The notes beneath the pieces are model-generated. The model worked only from the letters and a program-made list of their open reading frames with translations, did no database searches and was not told where the DNA came from. From Agaricus subrufescens (lineage: Eukaryota; Basidiomycota; Agaricomycetes; Agaricales; Agaricaceae), in contig CM057067.1 in the NCBI GenBank assembly GCA_029945375.1, forward strand, positions 1,798,001 through 1,862,000: a stretch of 64,000 nucleotides of DNA, given 5' to 3'. Positions 13,281 through 26,489 of the stretch are shown piece after piece (positions within the stretch are counted from its first letter, which is position 1; each line of letters begins with the position of its first letter). The translations under genes were made by a program, and so were the position numbers.

Positions 13281-15028
13281 CTGCGGGTTAGGGATGATAC
13301 GAGGCTTTTGGCTTTTTATTCACCGTCTGAGGGGAATTGTCTCATGCCGTTTATATTTCCTTCGTGCCATTGATCCACTCAAGATATCGATCTTATTTGG
13401 CACGTTCTACTCACTCCTCTGTCGTATATTCTCCTGAGTTAATTGAATTATACTTGATTTTCGAGAGTATGCCTACTCTGCCTTCTCTCAATGAGTTTCT
13501 TCCCAAGACAATAGCGGACGGTCGGACACCCTCGCGCTCGTACACACATTTCCTAGATTATAGGGGTGTGAACTGGGGAGGCGAATATGGCAAGGAATTT
13601 TGCCAATCGATGCCTTAATTCAATCGGACTACGGCACAATTGGTTTTGGAGATGTTACAGGAGGGCCGATCAATATTTGTCGTCGCAACGGGGGGAATCC
13701 GATTTGCTAGTGCGTGAAAAGGTCTGCCACAGGATACATTCGCTGTTTTAGTATTTTCGCGAGTACCTCCACGGACGATTTGTGCCAGCCCCTGCACAAC
13801 GATGGCTCTGACATCAAGCTGCATCCGGGAACGATCGATAGAGTTACGCCGGCGTCAATGTCGAACTACATGCCATTCATTTTACTGTCGCTACACCCGA
13901 TACTTAGTGATTCTATGTCACAAAATTCTGGAATTTTACTCGCCTAGAATATTCTCATCCTCACCAGGAATCTCTACCTTTGTTGGTTGACTGTCATATC
14001 CTATTTGTACGCCGTGGAGCAAAGCTGTTGTGCACAACAATCCATGCACTAGCGAAATCATACACTTACTCTGTCCTGTTCACCAAAGCTGACGGAGGCA
14101 TGTCGCGCTCTTGACTTTCCTCGAGATAGAATATGCAGAAACTCTGACCCGACATCCCGAAGCGCTATGATGACCTTACTCTCTATCAACCACGCTTAGA
14201 TCTAAAGTTCAATGAGAGGAGGAGGGATGAAGGATACTTCATTCAATATAGCATCATGATTAACTCGAGTTTAGACCCAGAGAACTGGGAAACAATTTGA
14301 TAGCATAAGCATTCGCAGACTTTCAATACAACGCGAAATTCAGTCTGTTTTAAGCGTTTTGGAGCTGCCAAACATAGGAACGGCGACGAGGTAGAGGAGA
14401 CGTTAACACCTGCGCAATAAATGTGAGTACTGTGCGTATGAGAACTGGGACTAACGAGACCATGATATGGAGTAAGAGAGGTAGATGTCGTACTCCTGAA
14501 AATTCTCATGATCACTCGGTCAATATCCAACTGATCACCGGCAGGTGGAAAGTTATTTACGTCTCGGATACTCAGCCGCTTTGACTTCCCCTCGCTTCGT
14601 CAGCTATCACTTTTCCATGACCAACGGTATATCAAATCTCGTAGGCCAATTGCTCGAGGCTGAGCCCAGGCCAAGGTCAGTGACTGCCGCAAAGAGGCCC
14701 GACTCTTATGCAGCTTAGGACGCGACCTGGTGCAGCCGAACCGACCCCCGCCTAGCACGTTCATCGCCGGCGGCGTGTGATGGGGGAGACGATAGAACAT
14801 CGAGAACCCAGAGCCGAGAAGACTGAATGACAAGTGGCTCAATGGCTCAGGCGCTAATAATGAGGGCTGGTATGTGATCCACATTCGAACGTGCCTCGGC
14901 AAGCCAATCAGATTTGTTTAGATGAGTCGTGTGCTCAGCATTCTCGGGCACGTTTCTCGGCACACGAGCACTAATCCAAGGATAAGTATGGCTGAGTCCA
15001 ATCCTCAGCTTGTTGCCCCAGCCCCTTC
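13281..15028. other. Intergenic between divergent genes, no gene recognised
   Basis: This region lies between the start of DUF6533 copy 2 (-) and the start of the bHLH gene (+), so it should contain both promoters. The open frames inside have no recognisable family and no consistent splice structure. Short upstream ATGs occur before the bHLH start, for example at 14922 and 14989, in other frames. Confidence 0.4.
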
Positions 15029-16363
15029 ATGTCCCATGTCGACAAAGACTTCTATGCTGCCAGCTGTAACCCCCCACGCCGCGCGAAGCGCACTCGAAGT
15101 GACACGAGTTCACCTACAGCTGCATCTCCTACTCAGCCGAGGCCGCTCTTGCCGAAGCACGCTGCCTTATCTCTAAAACCCGCCGGCGGCAGCCCATCTT
15201 CCGCATTTGTCCCGGACTCAGCTGCTTCCAGTGCCCCAGGTAGACGTGGTAGAAAACCCGGCCTCCTTTCTCGTTCTGCTCGCGAGGCACAGCGGCGATT
15301 GAATCATTCAATCATTGAGAAAGCCCGCCGGACGAAGATAAACAATGCCTTGGCGACACTGAAAGAACTCGTTCCGCCTGACTATGGCAGAAAAGCTAAA
15401 TCACAGGACCACGTTTCGGACGAGGAGGAAGACTACACAGACAACGACGACGGAGATGATGATTATGGAGGCGACAAGAAAAGGTCGAAAGCCAAACCAG
15501 CGGGAAGGAAAGAGGAGAAAGAGCGAGAATATAAGTTGGAGATTCTTGTTCGAACGGTGTCATACATGCAGGATCTCCTCCAGCGTGTAGCCGAATTTGA
15601 AAAACAGGGTGCTACCGTTTGTCCCAAGTGTGGCACTCCTGCGGTAGAGAAACCCCTAAGGCAGCTGGAGCTCGGTACCGAAGCACTTGCTCCCTTTTGT
15701 GCCCCTGGTTCCTCCACGGACCCCTCTGATGCTGAAGGTCGTAGCACGAAACGCGCTCGCCTCGACATTCGTCATCCCGAGCCTCCAGAGCTTACTGCGA
15801 CTCCGCCGTTAAGCGGCTCCTTCGGAGACAGTGCCACAATGCATCGCCTCCCATCTATCTCCTCCTGGCTCCCCGAGACTCTCCTCGATGCTTCTCCATT
15901 CAGTTCCTCCCCGCCTCGCGTAGATCATCAACGTAACAAAGAATTCATTTCTGCTTTGCAACTCTTAACTCCTCCCTCATCTACTCATTTCGACCCCGCC
16001 ACACCTGCGAATGCTCTGACTACCACGTCAGCATCATCATCAGTTCCTCGACTGTCGGATTACATGCAACAACAGAAGGGGCTCTCCCCTATGTTGACCC
16101 GTACACCGGAGGATGAACATGCTGCGACAATGCTACTCCAAATCAGCAGTGGCGGTTCCAGCTCCAACTCATCTCCCGTATTCCGACCTCTACCGCCTTC
16201 TATCATCCCCGTTACCGAAACTATTTCGTCGATGCCATCAAAGTTGACATCCGACATACCACAAAAGAACAATCTCAACTTTGCCACGAGTCCAGGTAAC
16301 CCTAAAACTCTGTCAGTTCAAACTCCCGCGAGCCTCCTGGGCTTGATGACTCCTATCTTATAA
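15029..16363 (+). CDS. bHLH transcription factor with long acidic loop
   Basis: A single open exon of 444 residues. Basic region plus helix 1 span about residues 88-115 (RRLNHSIIEKARRTKINNAL). His93, Glu97 and Arg101 fit the H-E-R pattern that recognises E-boxes of the CACGTG class. Helix 2 is about residues 168-190 (LEILVRTVSYMQDLLQRV). The loop between them is about 52 residues, with an acidic Asp/Glu run (about 130-148) followed by a Lys/Arg-rich run (about 150-167); typical bHLH loops are much shorter. A CPKCG motif follows at about 198-202. The remaining C-terminal half is Ser/Pro/Thr-rich and probably disordered, as in activation domains. The start at 15029 is chosen because a stop in the same frame lies at 14993. 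It acts in the nucleus, probably as a dimer; target genes are unknown. Confidence 0.88.
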   Translation: MSHVDKDFYAASCNPPRRAKRTRSDTSSPTAASPTQPRPLLPKHAALSLKPAGGSPSSAFVPDSAASSAPGRRGRKPGLLSRSAREAQRRLNHSIIEKARRTKINNALATLKELVPPDYGRKAKSQDHVSDEEEDYTDNDDGDDDYGGDKKRSKAKPAGRKEEKEREYKLEILVRTVSYMQDLLQRVAEFEKQGATVCPKCGTPAVEKPLRQLELGTEALAPFCAPGSSTDPSDAEGRSTKRARLDIRHPEPPELTATPPLSGSFGDSATMHRLPSISSWLPETLLDASPFSSSPPRVDHQRNKEFISALQLLTPPSSTHFDPATPANALTTTSASSSVPRLSDYMQQQKGLSPMLTRTPEDEHAATMLLQISSGGSSSNSSPVFRPLPPSIIPVTETISSMPSKLTSDIPQKNNLNFATSPGNPKTLSVQTPASLLGLMTPIL

Positions 16364-18435
16364 ATACGACGGTAGTGGATGAGAAACCTTTTTTTTTTTT
16401 TGTTTTCAGGATTTGTAGCTATATATCAGTGTCAAATTGGTTCCTTGTAACATTTGACCCGTCATGGTTTGATCAATTTGTAGATAGATGTTCTAGACAC
16501 CGTCACGATACTTGTTTCCTCTTCGAACAGTACTCCAAAGACTATGTGAAAAAAAGACCTTGTATACTCTATACTCTATAGAAAAAGAAGCGTTTATGAT
16601 GCTTCGAGACTCTAATATGACCCAAGTTTTTTTTCCAGACCGGCTAAGGAAGGGCACCCCGAGAAAACAGACCTATTCATAGACAACGATCGCGGAATTT
16701 GTAGAGAGGCAGAAACCCCGCGCTCGACAATACAGGAAATCGATCATCCCACCGTTATCCTATCCTTATGGGTCAAACCCCATCCGTATTCAATCTAGGA
16801 GTGGTTTTCGAACTTCACACTCCCCCACCCACCCCCCCCCCATCATTCCTAAAAATTTCTGACGGAAGAATCTTATCCGTTTTAACACAACCCCGTCCTT
16901 CACAGGGTTGCCGTTACTTTCGCCTGCGAAAAAAAAAACCTGGTGAGAAAATCAGACCCAAACCGTTCTTGGCATAGCGTGTATTTGGCAAAACAGGGAC
17001 GGTTCGTTCGTGACAGTCAATTTCCACAGTTTCAAATACACAACCACTTTTTGTACATACGTATTATCGTAAGGTATGAGAATGACATGTTTATAAGAAT
17101 ACGAGGCACGCATTCTCCGCAGCAGTGAGGCTAGACCTCTTTTTTGTTGTTTTCATCAGGAACCCAAAACTGTCAACTATTATAACAATTGAATAGCTTG
17201 TGATGATATTATCTGAAGTAATGACAACCGATCGTCCGGTCGTAGCGTTACAACATCAGTAACAAAAGACCACACACCTTTTCTGATCTTTATTTCACAG
17301 CTTCAAATTGTTGATGTAAGTAATCAGCTTTCAAAATGTCAACTCACCCGCCGGCCACGATCCTGTGAGAAATTGTTGGGTGGAGCCTTACTGATTTCGG
17401 AGACAGGGCCCCGAAGGGGTCAAATTCCTCGATCGGCTATAACTGCGACTTTTCGCGGGGGGGTTAGAGATGAGAGGGTGACTATGCGAGAGCGACGGAA
17501 TTACTCCGAGGGAGTGAGAAATTGTCACATGTATAGACTTTATGCAATGGCTCAATACGAATCAAGAATTAATCATCATGGGCTATCACATAACCAATAC
17601 GTCTCTTTGACTTCGGGTTCAGGGTAACTGACCGAGCCAGGTCCTTAATTATGTTGTGTTCTCCATCAGCACTATTCCCAAACCTTAACCGCAACTTGAC
17701 GGGCGGTATATTGAAGTTCTCACCCCATTGGATTCCGGGTATCTCCTGAAAGACGTTACGCCATATGAATGATCCATTTATTAATGATTTATACATCCTC
17801 CTGAACAAACCAATTATCGCCAGAGCATTTTGAATAAGAACAATGTGATTCTATGGAGAGTTTATGTATCCACTAGAGCGAAGCAGAGGCATACGAAAGC
17901 ATTATAGGAGCCATAAGAACTTGAAATAAAAATAGCGATGTATCAAGGCAAAGGGCGGTATGTCACCAGTATTCATCAATTGCAGTAACTGCCGACGGAC
18001 ACATAACGAATGAGCACTTGAAACGTGTAGGCTACTTGCGGTACTCACCGAAATTGTTCTTGTTGAATTGAATGTAGAGATTCCCACATGGGAGTCACTT
18101 GATGAAGTGGCGGGTTCAGGGTATACAGGGTCATGCACATAGATGGTCGTGAAGGAATAATATGGGACAGGCGAAACAAAGTGGATGTCATGACTTGTTG
18201 AAAGTGTCCCATATGAAGCAGATAGAGAAGGGCCAGGTAATGTCATGTGAAAAAGAAGGACCAATTCAGTTTACCAAAAGCAACGGACAATGATAAACGA
18301 CCGAAATCAGAATAGTGATTTATGTTGATGCTGAAGAAGAGAAGATTGGACAGATGTGTGGAAATGACAGGTGGCGTATAGAGTCGCAAACGAAAAAAAA
18401 AAAAACCTCCCAAAAAAGTGAATAATGCAGTCATG
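16364..18435. other. Convergent intergenic region, no gene recognised
   Basis: The 3' ends of the bHLH gene (+) and the Zn2Cys6 gene (-) face each other here. There is a T-tract just after the bHLH stop (about 16388-16400) and a C-rich tract near 16816-16840. Small open frames on both strands show no recognisable domain. Confidence 0.4.
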
Positions 18436-21400
18436 CTACCAGAAAGGCTGGTTAGGTGTGGCATCCACAAGGGGCTGTGCCGGCTGTGTCGATGTCCAAG
18501 ACTGATGCGATGCATGGCGGTGATGAGTGGGCATGAATCCTGGAGCCTGCTCTCCAACAAAGCCATTAGGAAGTACGTTATGATGGCCATTGACGGACAA
18601 ACTATGACCATTGTGTTGAAGTATTTGATGCTGAGGTTTATCGTACAGCATGTGGGATCTTTCGAAATTTGGGGTACCAGGAACGCTCTCTTCCATCCGA
18701 ACCAACGGCTCATAGGCGTTGATAGTCATATAACCTGCAGATGGATGGGTATTGTCCGATGCGGGTACTTCATAACGAGCGGGGCTAGAGCGATGAGAGT
18801 GACCTTCGACAGAGGAAGATGAGCTATTTAAGACGGGAGACTGTATAGCCTCAGCACCGGGATGAGGGAATGGCGAGATCTTATCATAATGAGATTGGGG
18901 GTTCTCTGACGCGAACGGAGGTCGGTCAGGTCCGAACTTGGGCGGCCCACCAATCGGATATTTTGTGACCGCTTGACCATCAGAAATACCGTAACCGATG
19001 GTAGGACTTTCAGCAGCCACTTGTGATGTAGGCGTTCGTTTCGACAAACTTTCCGGACTACCGAACTGCTGGGAATTGAATGGGGATACGTTCGAATGGT
19101 AAGATGCGGCGGGGGATGGGTGGTCTGCCTGGACGGCTCCATTTACGGCGTGATTGCCGGAGTAGTCAGTGAACGTGGTAGTCGGCGTTTGAGCTACGCG
19201 CAAGTTAGCATGGAGCCGAATAGGACGTTCTTAAGTTGAAGTAAATTCAACGGACCTTCATCGAAATGATACATAGGTTTCGCTTGCGACTCAAGTTGAC
19301 CTCGGTGTTGAGCCTGCCCAAGACATTCCATCAAAAAAGAACGAGGAAAAAAAACTGATAAAACCTTACCATAGGTGGATCAACAGACATTCGGTGTTGG
19401 ATGGGGGCGACGTGCTGCTGGGGCGAGATGGCAGACGGAGAGTCGGCGTAAGTTCCCATATGGTGTTTGGATTGTTGAGGAACAGAATGCTGATGGAACT
19501 GTGTAGGGGTCTAGAGTACAACTCGCATCAACGTCTTCGATTCTGTATTCGGAAGAGGTTTCTTACCTGCTCATGGCCAGATCCTCGAGCGCCACTGTCT
19601 GGTATATAACCGGTGTCGATCCCTCTGAATCGCTCATAGTCCGGCTCGGTCGTACGAATTGCAGGTGTAGGCAGCATTTTCCCGGGTCGATATCGTATAC
19701 CGATAACAGGGTGTTTACTCGTCTTTGCATGTTTCGATACAGTGCCTTCCACCTTTTTTATCGACGTCTTGTCATTGCCGGAGGTGACTAGTGGGCTTTC
19801 CAATTGGTCGATCTTGCGTTTATTTCCAGATCCCTGAGGACAAAACTGCAGCTTTCCGGTAGCAGAAACACGTTGCTTCATGGCTTCCCAAATTTCCCTT
19901 CTCTCTTGACCCAAAGAAAACTCTCGCTCCATCATGATATCAAATCCTCTCCTGACTTCGGCCTCGCTAACGACAGAGACGGCGGTAGAAGATTGCGTGA
20001 TTACAACCGCATCAAGAACCACTCGTTCCAGGGAGTAGATGTCCATCAAAATGGGCCAAACAAATGTAGAACCGCTATTTGATTCCTTAGACATCGAGGT
20101 GTTTAGTTTGCTTCCCAGCCGAAGGATCGTTTGTGCTGCCCCAAGGCACGATTGAGTAGCCATTGCCAAGACACTTCCCTGAATCGATGACCTTTCGTCC
20201 TGAGCGGACCTTCCGGTAGCTTTAGTTGAGCCTGACGCTATACCCGCTTGTTTCTTGCTGCAAACCGCGGTATTTGCAGATATTAGGAAAGGTATGTACG
20301 CCCTCAGGATCAGGAGCTGAGCCACAATGGACAACTCCCACATATGCCGCCGTTCGTCGCTCCTTTCATCGTCGTCAAGTGAGAGTGACTCACGACTCCA
20401 TCTGCGGATATCATCCTCAAGCGTCGTAGCCTGATCGAAAGTGTAGCCACAGCAACAGTCAGGATGGGACTGTCGATGTCGAACACGTTGAACAAGATGT
20501 ACCAGTCTGCGACGAGCAAGGGTCTTCAACGCCAATCGTTAAAATCAAGGGGTAGAAGGACGCACCGGCAACGGGCCGAAATATATTTCTTGGAATTAGT
20601 GTCGTAACAGCTGTCCGACAACTCAGGAAATTTGGGAGAACAAGACAGGGGAGAGATCAGTGAAGGATGCCCTAATGCATCAGACACAAACCTGACAGCC
20701 GGTCGTAAGGCACGAATAAGAATCGAAGAGTCTGCAAGAACACATACAAGTCATAGAACATTACATCCCACCATACCGTCCGCCGATACTCTTCCCACAC
20801 ACGTCCATCTGGCTGACCCTTTGAGGCGTGCTCCCTTTCCTCCTCTTGCCAGGCAGCTCTCTCTTTTCCAATATCAATTACTCGTGCTACGTTGACCATT
20901 TTCCCGACCTATGAGACATTGTGAGAAGAATGGGTAATAAAATAAGATGGATGTCTTACCAAGGGAAATACGGCCCGAGCTTTGCCAGCAGCTTGGATCC
21001 GACTTTCTATCTCCTTCGAGTCTTGACAAGTATCAGGAGTTACGATTAACAAATAGTTGGCACCAATAAGGCAGGCCACTAGATATGAAATATAGTCGCG
21101 CTCGCTCTTGTACGAGGAGGACGTTTCCCAGATTGACAGCGCCTGTTGAGAGAGCGCATACAGGAAACCAGCGTTGATGTTCTCTCCACCAAATAATTCA
21201 AGAGGGGAAACAGAACTGCCAACCGCTAGCACGGCACAGGCGACCGAAAAGAACGGAAGGCTCCCCGATCGGTGCTTGTCGCCAGAATCCTGGCTCAAGT
21301 GGTCTGACCCATTCGCCCCATCACTAGGATAAGACGTATCCCCAGGTCCAGTAGCGTAACTGATGCCAGGACGGTCATTCAATAACGAAATTACGTTACG

Positions 21401-22334
21401 CTGAAATCTTCCCCAGCCCCCGAATAGGGGTACAGGCCGTCTGTCAAAAACTGCCTTTGCACGGGCAAGAATACGCATACACGTCGGGGTGGTAGGTAGG
21501 AGATCTAAAACTGCGGGTGTGGCTGAGGGAAATGGCGTCTGTTGGGGGGAGCCATAAGGCGGGGGTGATGGGGCAGCATAATACAGACTGATCGATGGGA
21601 GGAGCGGCTGGGGATTCGGGTGGCGACAATGAGGGTAGGTACCAGGATTGAATTCTAAATGTAGTCTTGCTTGACATTCCTCCTGCGATGGCGAAATCTC
21701 TGGTTTCGTGGGAGGCCCCGGACGTCCGGGAAGAGCAGACCGATTAAATTGACCGATGTCAACAGCATCTAACCAAGCAGAACGAAGTTCATCCAGCGAG
21801 AGAGCGAGCGAAGAGGATTCATGTTCGGGGGTCATAATGGCGGCATGATAGTGGGGGTGTTGGGAACTGCTACCCGCATAGTGGTGGGTTCGGCTCGTGG
21901 CCGACGATGCCAGTGCAGGGGGGTGGGAGCTGGGAGCATTTTGAGGTTGCGCGGGAGGATAACTTGATTGGAAGGTCCCAGATGTGAGTTGAGCGAGCGT
22001 CGCCTCTACCTGCATCAGTCGGTTATTGAGCGAGTGCAGGTCGACTTTCTCAGCCGCGGCCGGCGAATATATGCATCTGGCGACGGTATCGCGTTTGGTG
22101 CAGCTGCTGCAGGGAGACCGGCGATCGCATTTGAGCTTGAGCCGCTTGCACTGCGGGGGCGGGGGGATGGGGTTGAGGAACGGCGCATACAATCAGGACG
22201 GGCTCACCTCTGCACATACGACCGTGATGCGCGAGCGGATTTGGCTGGAGAGAAAGGGAGATCGTCAGCAGGGCCTGGGGAGAGCGGGCGGGGGCGTACG
22301 GGGCAGAGGCAGCCAGCGGGGGTTGCTGGTCCAT
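18436..22334 (-). CDS. Zn2Cys6 fungal transcription factor with Fungal_trans-type middle region
   Basis: The start at 22334 gives MDQQPPLAASAP. Splicing then joins QIRSRITVVCAE to CKRLKLKCDRRSPCSSC, which restores a complete six-Cys zinc cluster (Cys22, 25, 32, 38, 41 and 50; spacing C-x2-C-x6-C-x5-C-x2-C-x8-C). A linker HSLNNRLMQVEATLAQL, coiled-coil-like, follows and probably mediates dimerisation. The middle region (about 19.6-21.8 kb) contains VWWDVMFYDL, which splices to FVSDALGHPSLIS; this is typical of the fungal-specific transcription factor domain. The C-terminal third (18436-19520) is a Ser/Pro/His/Asn-rich disordered tail of several hundred residues ending PNQPFW. At least six introns are inferred. 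It is expected to bind DNA in the nucleus; the regulated pathway cannot be read. Gaps between the listed segments are introns, and exact junctions of the last exons are less certain. Confidence 0.85.
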
Positions 22335-25300
22335 GGGAGCGACGACGGGGGCGAGGGGGGGGAGAGGGAGAAAAGCGATTTAAGGCCTCGATGCTCTCAA
22401 TTTGTTTCGTTGCATAAAGACCACCTCCCGTGCAACTGACCTGCGTGACACATATCGTCACCGTCCCTCCCAGGTCACAGATCCATCCGACTCGGATCCG
22501 TCTCTTCTTTAGGGACGGCGATCTCGATCCCTCTTCTCCTCAGCCGGCACCAGACGGCACGATCCGTCAACCCCGTCGCAACTTGCCGGCCCCCGCGACA
22601 ATGAACTGTGTCTGTTCATCTGCATCATCATGTCCGAGGAGACGATCAATCATTGCAGCGTCCCCTTCCTCTCCATCCTCTCCTGCTCTTGCGGGCTGCT
22701 TGGCTCCCTTCTCGCCATCAGAACCCCTGCATGCGCTAGACTCTCCACAGTAGCCCATACCCACGCCGATATTAGCCATAGACTCGTACATAAACCTCAT
22801 CTGCGCCTGCTCCAGAGGCCGTAAGTGTCCGTACGAGGCTAGGTGGCTTCCGTATCTATTCTCAGCGCCGTTGTATGACATAAACGACTAGTATAGCTTT
22901 ACGGGACGTTGGGATAATGACTCCATCCCTGTCCAGCTGCGCATGTGTTGAGATAGCCACATCTTCCCTGCAAACCTATGCTTAGGCAACAGTGCCTCTG
23001 CACAACTTTAGGTACCTCCCCGGTGATGCATTGATGGCGCGTGCATCAAAAGCTAATTATCATCGAACCCAATCCACGAGTCCGCACACCACTGCCACCA
23101 CGCCACTTGATTGCCATTTGATCGCCGTACATGAAGTGGAAAAGAAACATATCGACGACAAGCTTCTCCCGCCAGCTTCAATGCTCGAAAAGCTTCCTTT
23201 CCGAGCTGGGAACGATCCCTTTTTTCTCTATTCTATTATGGCTTTTTGTACGTCATTCATATGGGCTGTGTTCTCGTACACCAGATTCACTGTTTACACA
23301 TAATCTGTCGTAAACATGAATATACAACATCGAGCCAATGCAGTCGCCTGCGTAAACTAGTGACCATTTATTTTTATGTCCAAGCCTGGCTCTTCTAGAA
23401 ATTTTTGGGTTCATTCCATGCCACTACTAGCTGGTAGAATTCCCACGGTATTAATCTGTATCACTTTTACGGCTAAAGGGTGGTTCTGCGCTCCGAATGA
23501 ATCCCGAAGTGGTCGGCGTTCACACCCTCGTGCGGTTAGTGCTCGGCTAACTCCAACACTCTGTGAGAGACACTTCCCGCGTTGGATCATGCATTCTTGA
23601 AACACCCATAGCTTATGTCTTGACCCTGCATTAATTATCCTATTGGAAGCAAATCCACTGGGAGCAACCTCCCTCTTTTTTCTCTCATTGCAATAAAGGG
23701 ACTTTTTAGGACCTTCCTCATCAGTCGGATATGTTCTATGTTTTATTCTTCTAGCCCGTATCAACCGCTGACCACTTCGGTACCCGGTACGCATGTTTGA
23801 GGCTAATTGGCAGCAAGTTGCTCCACTAACAGAAGCACAAGAAACTGGCGCAAAAAAAAAAATCAGCATCAGCCGCTAACCAAATCCATTCCTGCTGCCA
23901 TTTCCAGGCCTTTCTGGTCGCATCGATAAAGCCCTTGTGATGATATGACACGAATATACACCTTTTCACGCGGCCACGCTGCAATCGAATCCTTCGCGTG
24001 AAGTAGTCTTTCATCGAGTTTCAAGTTTTACCCGCCAGTCCTTTCCCAAGTTGGATGTCTCTCGAACAAGCAATAACCTGTCAAGGCACTTGATAGATAC
24101 ATTAACTTGGGCCCCTCGGCTCAACCATTCTGCCATGTGCTCATCGCAATCCTTACCGAAAGAGAACACATAAACTTGTGATTCGCGAGTAGTAATCTGA
24201 ATAGGGACCTGGCTGTTGTCACTGAACACAAATCTCATTCATTTGGAGTGTTGTCAATCAAGCTTGTCTGCGGATGACATCGAGATAATGATGTCTGAAG
24301 CCATGCGCCAGCATGCCACTTCAATCACCCACGATCATCTATTGATAACTTATGAAAACCGAGGAAGTGGCAAAACCGGCACACTCTCCGGAGCCTCCGG
24401 CATCTTCCTCAAATCCAATCCCACACAGACTCACACTGCACATTGTACTGTATCCTATCAGGGAATCCCATGCCGCGAACCCTAACCATCAAAGCAAAGG
24501 CACTTCGAATTCCATAGGGCCGCCTAACTCAACTTATTTACCACGCCGCACGCCTAGAAGAACTTACGATCCCCAGGAGAATGATGAATCTCAAGCTCAA
24601 GGATTCCACATGATATGAAGACCCTACGCAAAGCTAGCTACGCAGACAAACACCCGGCGCCGGAAAATCTTACTCAAGTATGGTTCTGACAACCAAAGTG
24701 AAACATTGTGTCCGCTCTTATCCCTTTATGCGAAGCTGTCATATTCCAGCGCTCCAGATTGAGTATCAGCCTTCTTACCGCTTTCCCCCTCCTGACCTCC
24801 TGGGGTTCTGATTTGCCGAACACCGAATTCTGATTTCGAGGGCTTAAATAGGCTTAAATGTGGCACCAAATGTTGATCCCTGCGACAAATATCCCTTACG
24901 GGATTATCGAACCTGCATCATACATTTGAGTCTCAGGGCCACGGGTGAGTCAGTAGAACGAAAGAATTGCTGTACAGAAATTGTTCAGCATACGAATGCT
25001 CTATATGGTACTAACCTATTTCAAACACCCCTTCCCGAAGGGCGATTCTCTATGAACTCATACAAATCAAACAAAGTGTCATTGAACGGCCTCGGCATGC
25101 CCTACATCCGTTGAAAACGCCACTGTCCTACTCGGGCCTATCAAAGTCATGGGTTTCCACCCGTATGAAATCAAGTCTAAGAAGTTTCTGCAATGATTTC
25201 TCTGCATTGTAAGTCGACTACGTACCCGCGCGGTAACTCTGGTCAAGTTTGGTTTCTGATCCATTAACTAAAGGCCTAGTGGATTTTTCCTGGAGATCTA

Positions 25301-26489
25301 ATTAAACAACAATTAAACATTCGCACCCGACCCGCGGAGTTCCAATCTTTTTCTGGTGAGTTCCCACTGCTCACGTACCTTATGAAAGAAATCATCCGAT
25401 GATACTACGAACTGAATAAGCCCAAACTCTCTCATAATAGCCGAGCGACGCGGTTGAGGCTGAAAACTACAGCCACCCACGGGTTCTCACGGGTATAACC
25501 TTTCTCTTCCTCTTTTTCTTTCTTATTTTGGTCTTCTGGGAATCACGGCGTTGCGTTTATTTACCAGCTACCGCCGGTAAAAATACAGCCAAGTGGCCAA
25601 GTCTGATTTCGAGTGATGTCATGTACGAACGAGAAAAAAAAAAGAACAAGACATTGTCCCTGAGATTAGCCATACTCACGCCCTTGTCAACGCTTTCAAT
25701 TCAACAGATGTTCTAACGCGTTTTTTTACCCACCAAAAGTCATGTCTTTGGGAACATGTTTCCATGATCGGACAATTCATTAGTCCTTCCTGATAGAACC
25801 TATAACGCTTATGGAAACAGTTTACACTCCACTCCGGGCTCAAAAAGTGGGTATGCGGTGTGTGAGGGAGTGGTGGTTTTCCAAGTATCACAATGAGGGT
25901 ACGAATGCCTCCAGTCATCCAACCCTCCCCTCTCCATAGTACTGACGTCATGACGCACCTTATCACCATCAGTTAAGCTCTTACCGTCGGATCGTGCTAT
26001 AATTGCATCTATTCGTCTACGCGTGAGGCATAAGCATTAAAGTTAAAAACGTCATGACGTCGGTTCAGAGGAAATCGACAAGTCTGGTGTCATCGGTTGA
26101 CAAAAAGCATGCCGAAGTCCCTGAAAATACTCCTGTGTCACCGGCATTCTTATGCTTCACACTGACACTCCGAGGATGGGGTTGTCCCCCTTTTTTTGTG
26201 CGCCCCCCCAATCCTAGGATGTACGATTATAGCGGGGATCATACGTGCCACGAGTTGCTTCCAAAGGCATTAAGGTTTTTAGGGGTGGATTTGTGGCATT
26301 AGACTATTGCTTCGCACGCTTTTGCCTCCTTTAAGACCGATCTACCGTGGGGCGCTAAAGTACGGCTTCTACAACTAATCTAGAGCTTAACCAATAAGCG
26401 GACAGTCATTGAACGTTACTAGATACGTTCAAACGCACTCCGAAGCCTCTTCTTGTTGATTGCAGTGGATGCACCACCTCAAAAGCATG
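22335..26489. other. 4.1 kb gene-poor region
   Basis: This is the upstream side of the Zn2Cys6 gene and the downstream side of MTG2. The first few hundred bases are CT/GC-rich and hold upstream ATGs that may belong to the factor's 5' leader. From about 23 kb to 26.4 kb I find only short open frames without family similarity, and A- or T-runs such as those near 23850 and 25633. I see no transposase, reverse transcriptase, terminal repeats or tRNA. Confidence 0.4.

Noticed and set aside
13337..13618. 93-codon frame near the DUF6533 copy 2 promoter
   Set aside because: It overlaps the promoter of copy 2 on the opposite strand and shows no conserved motif.
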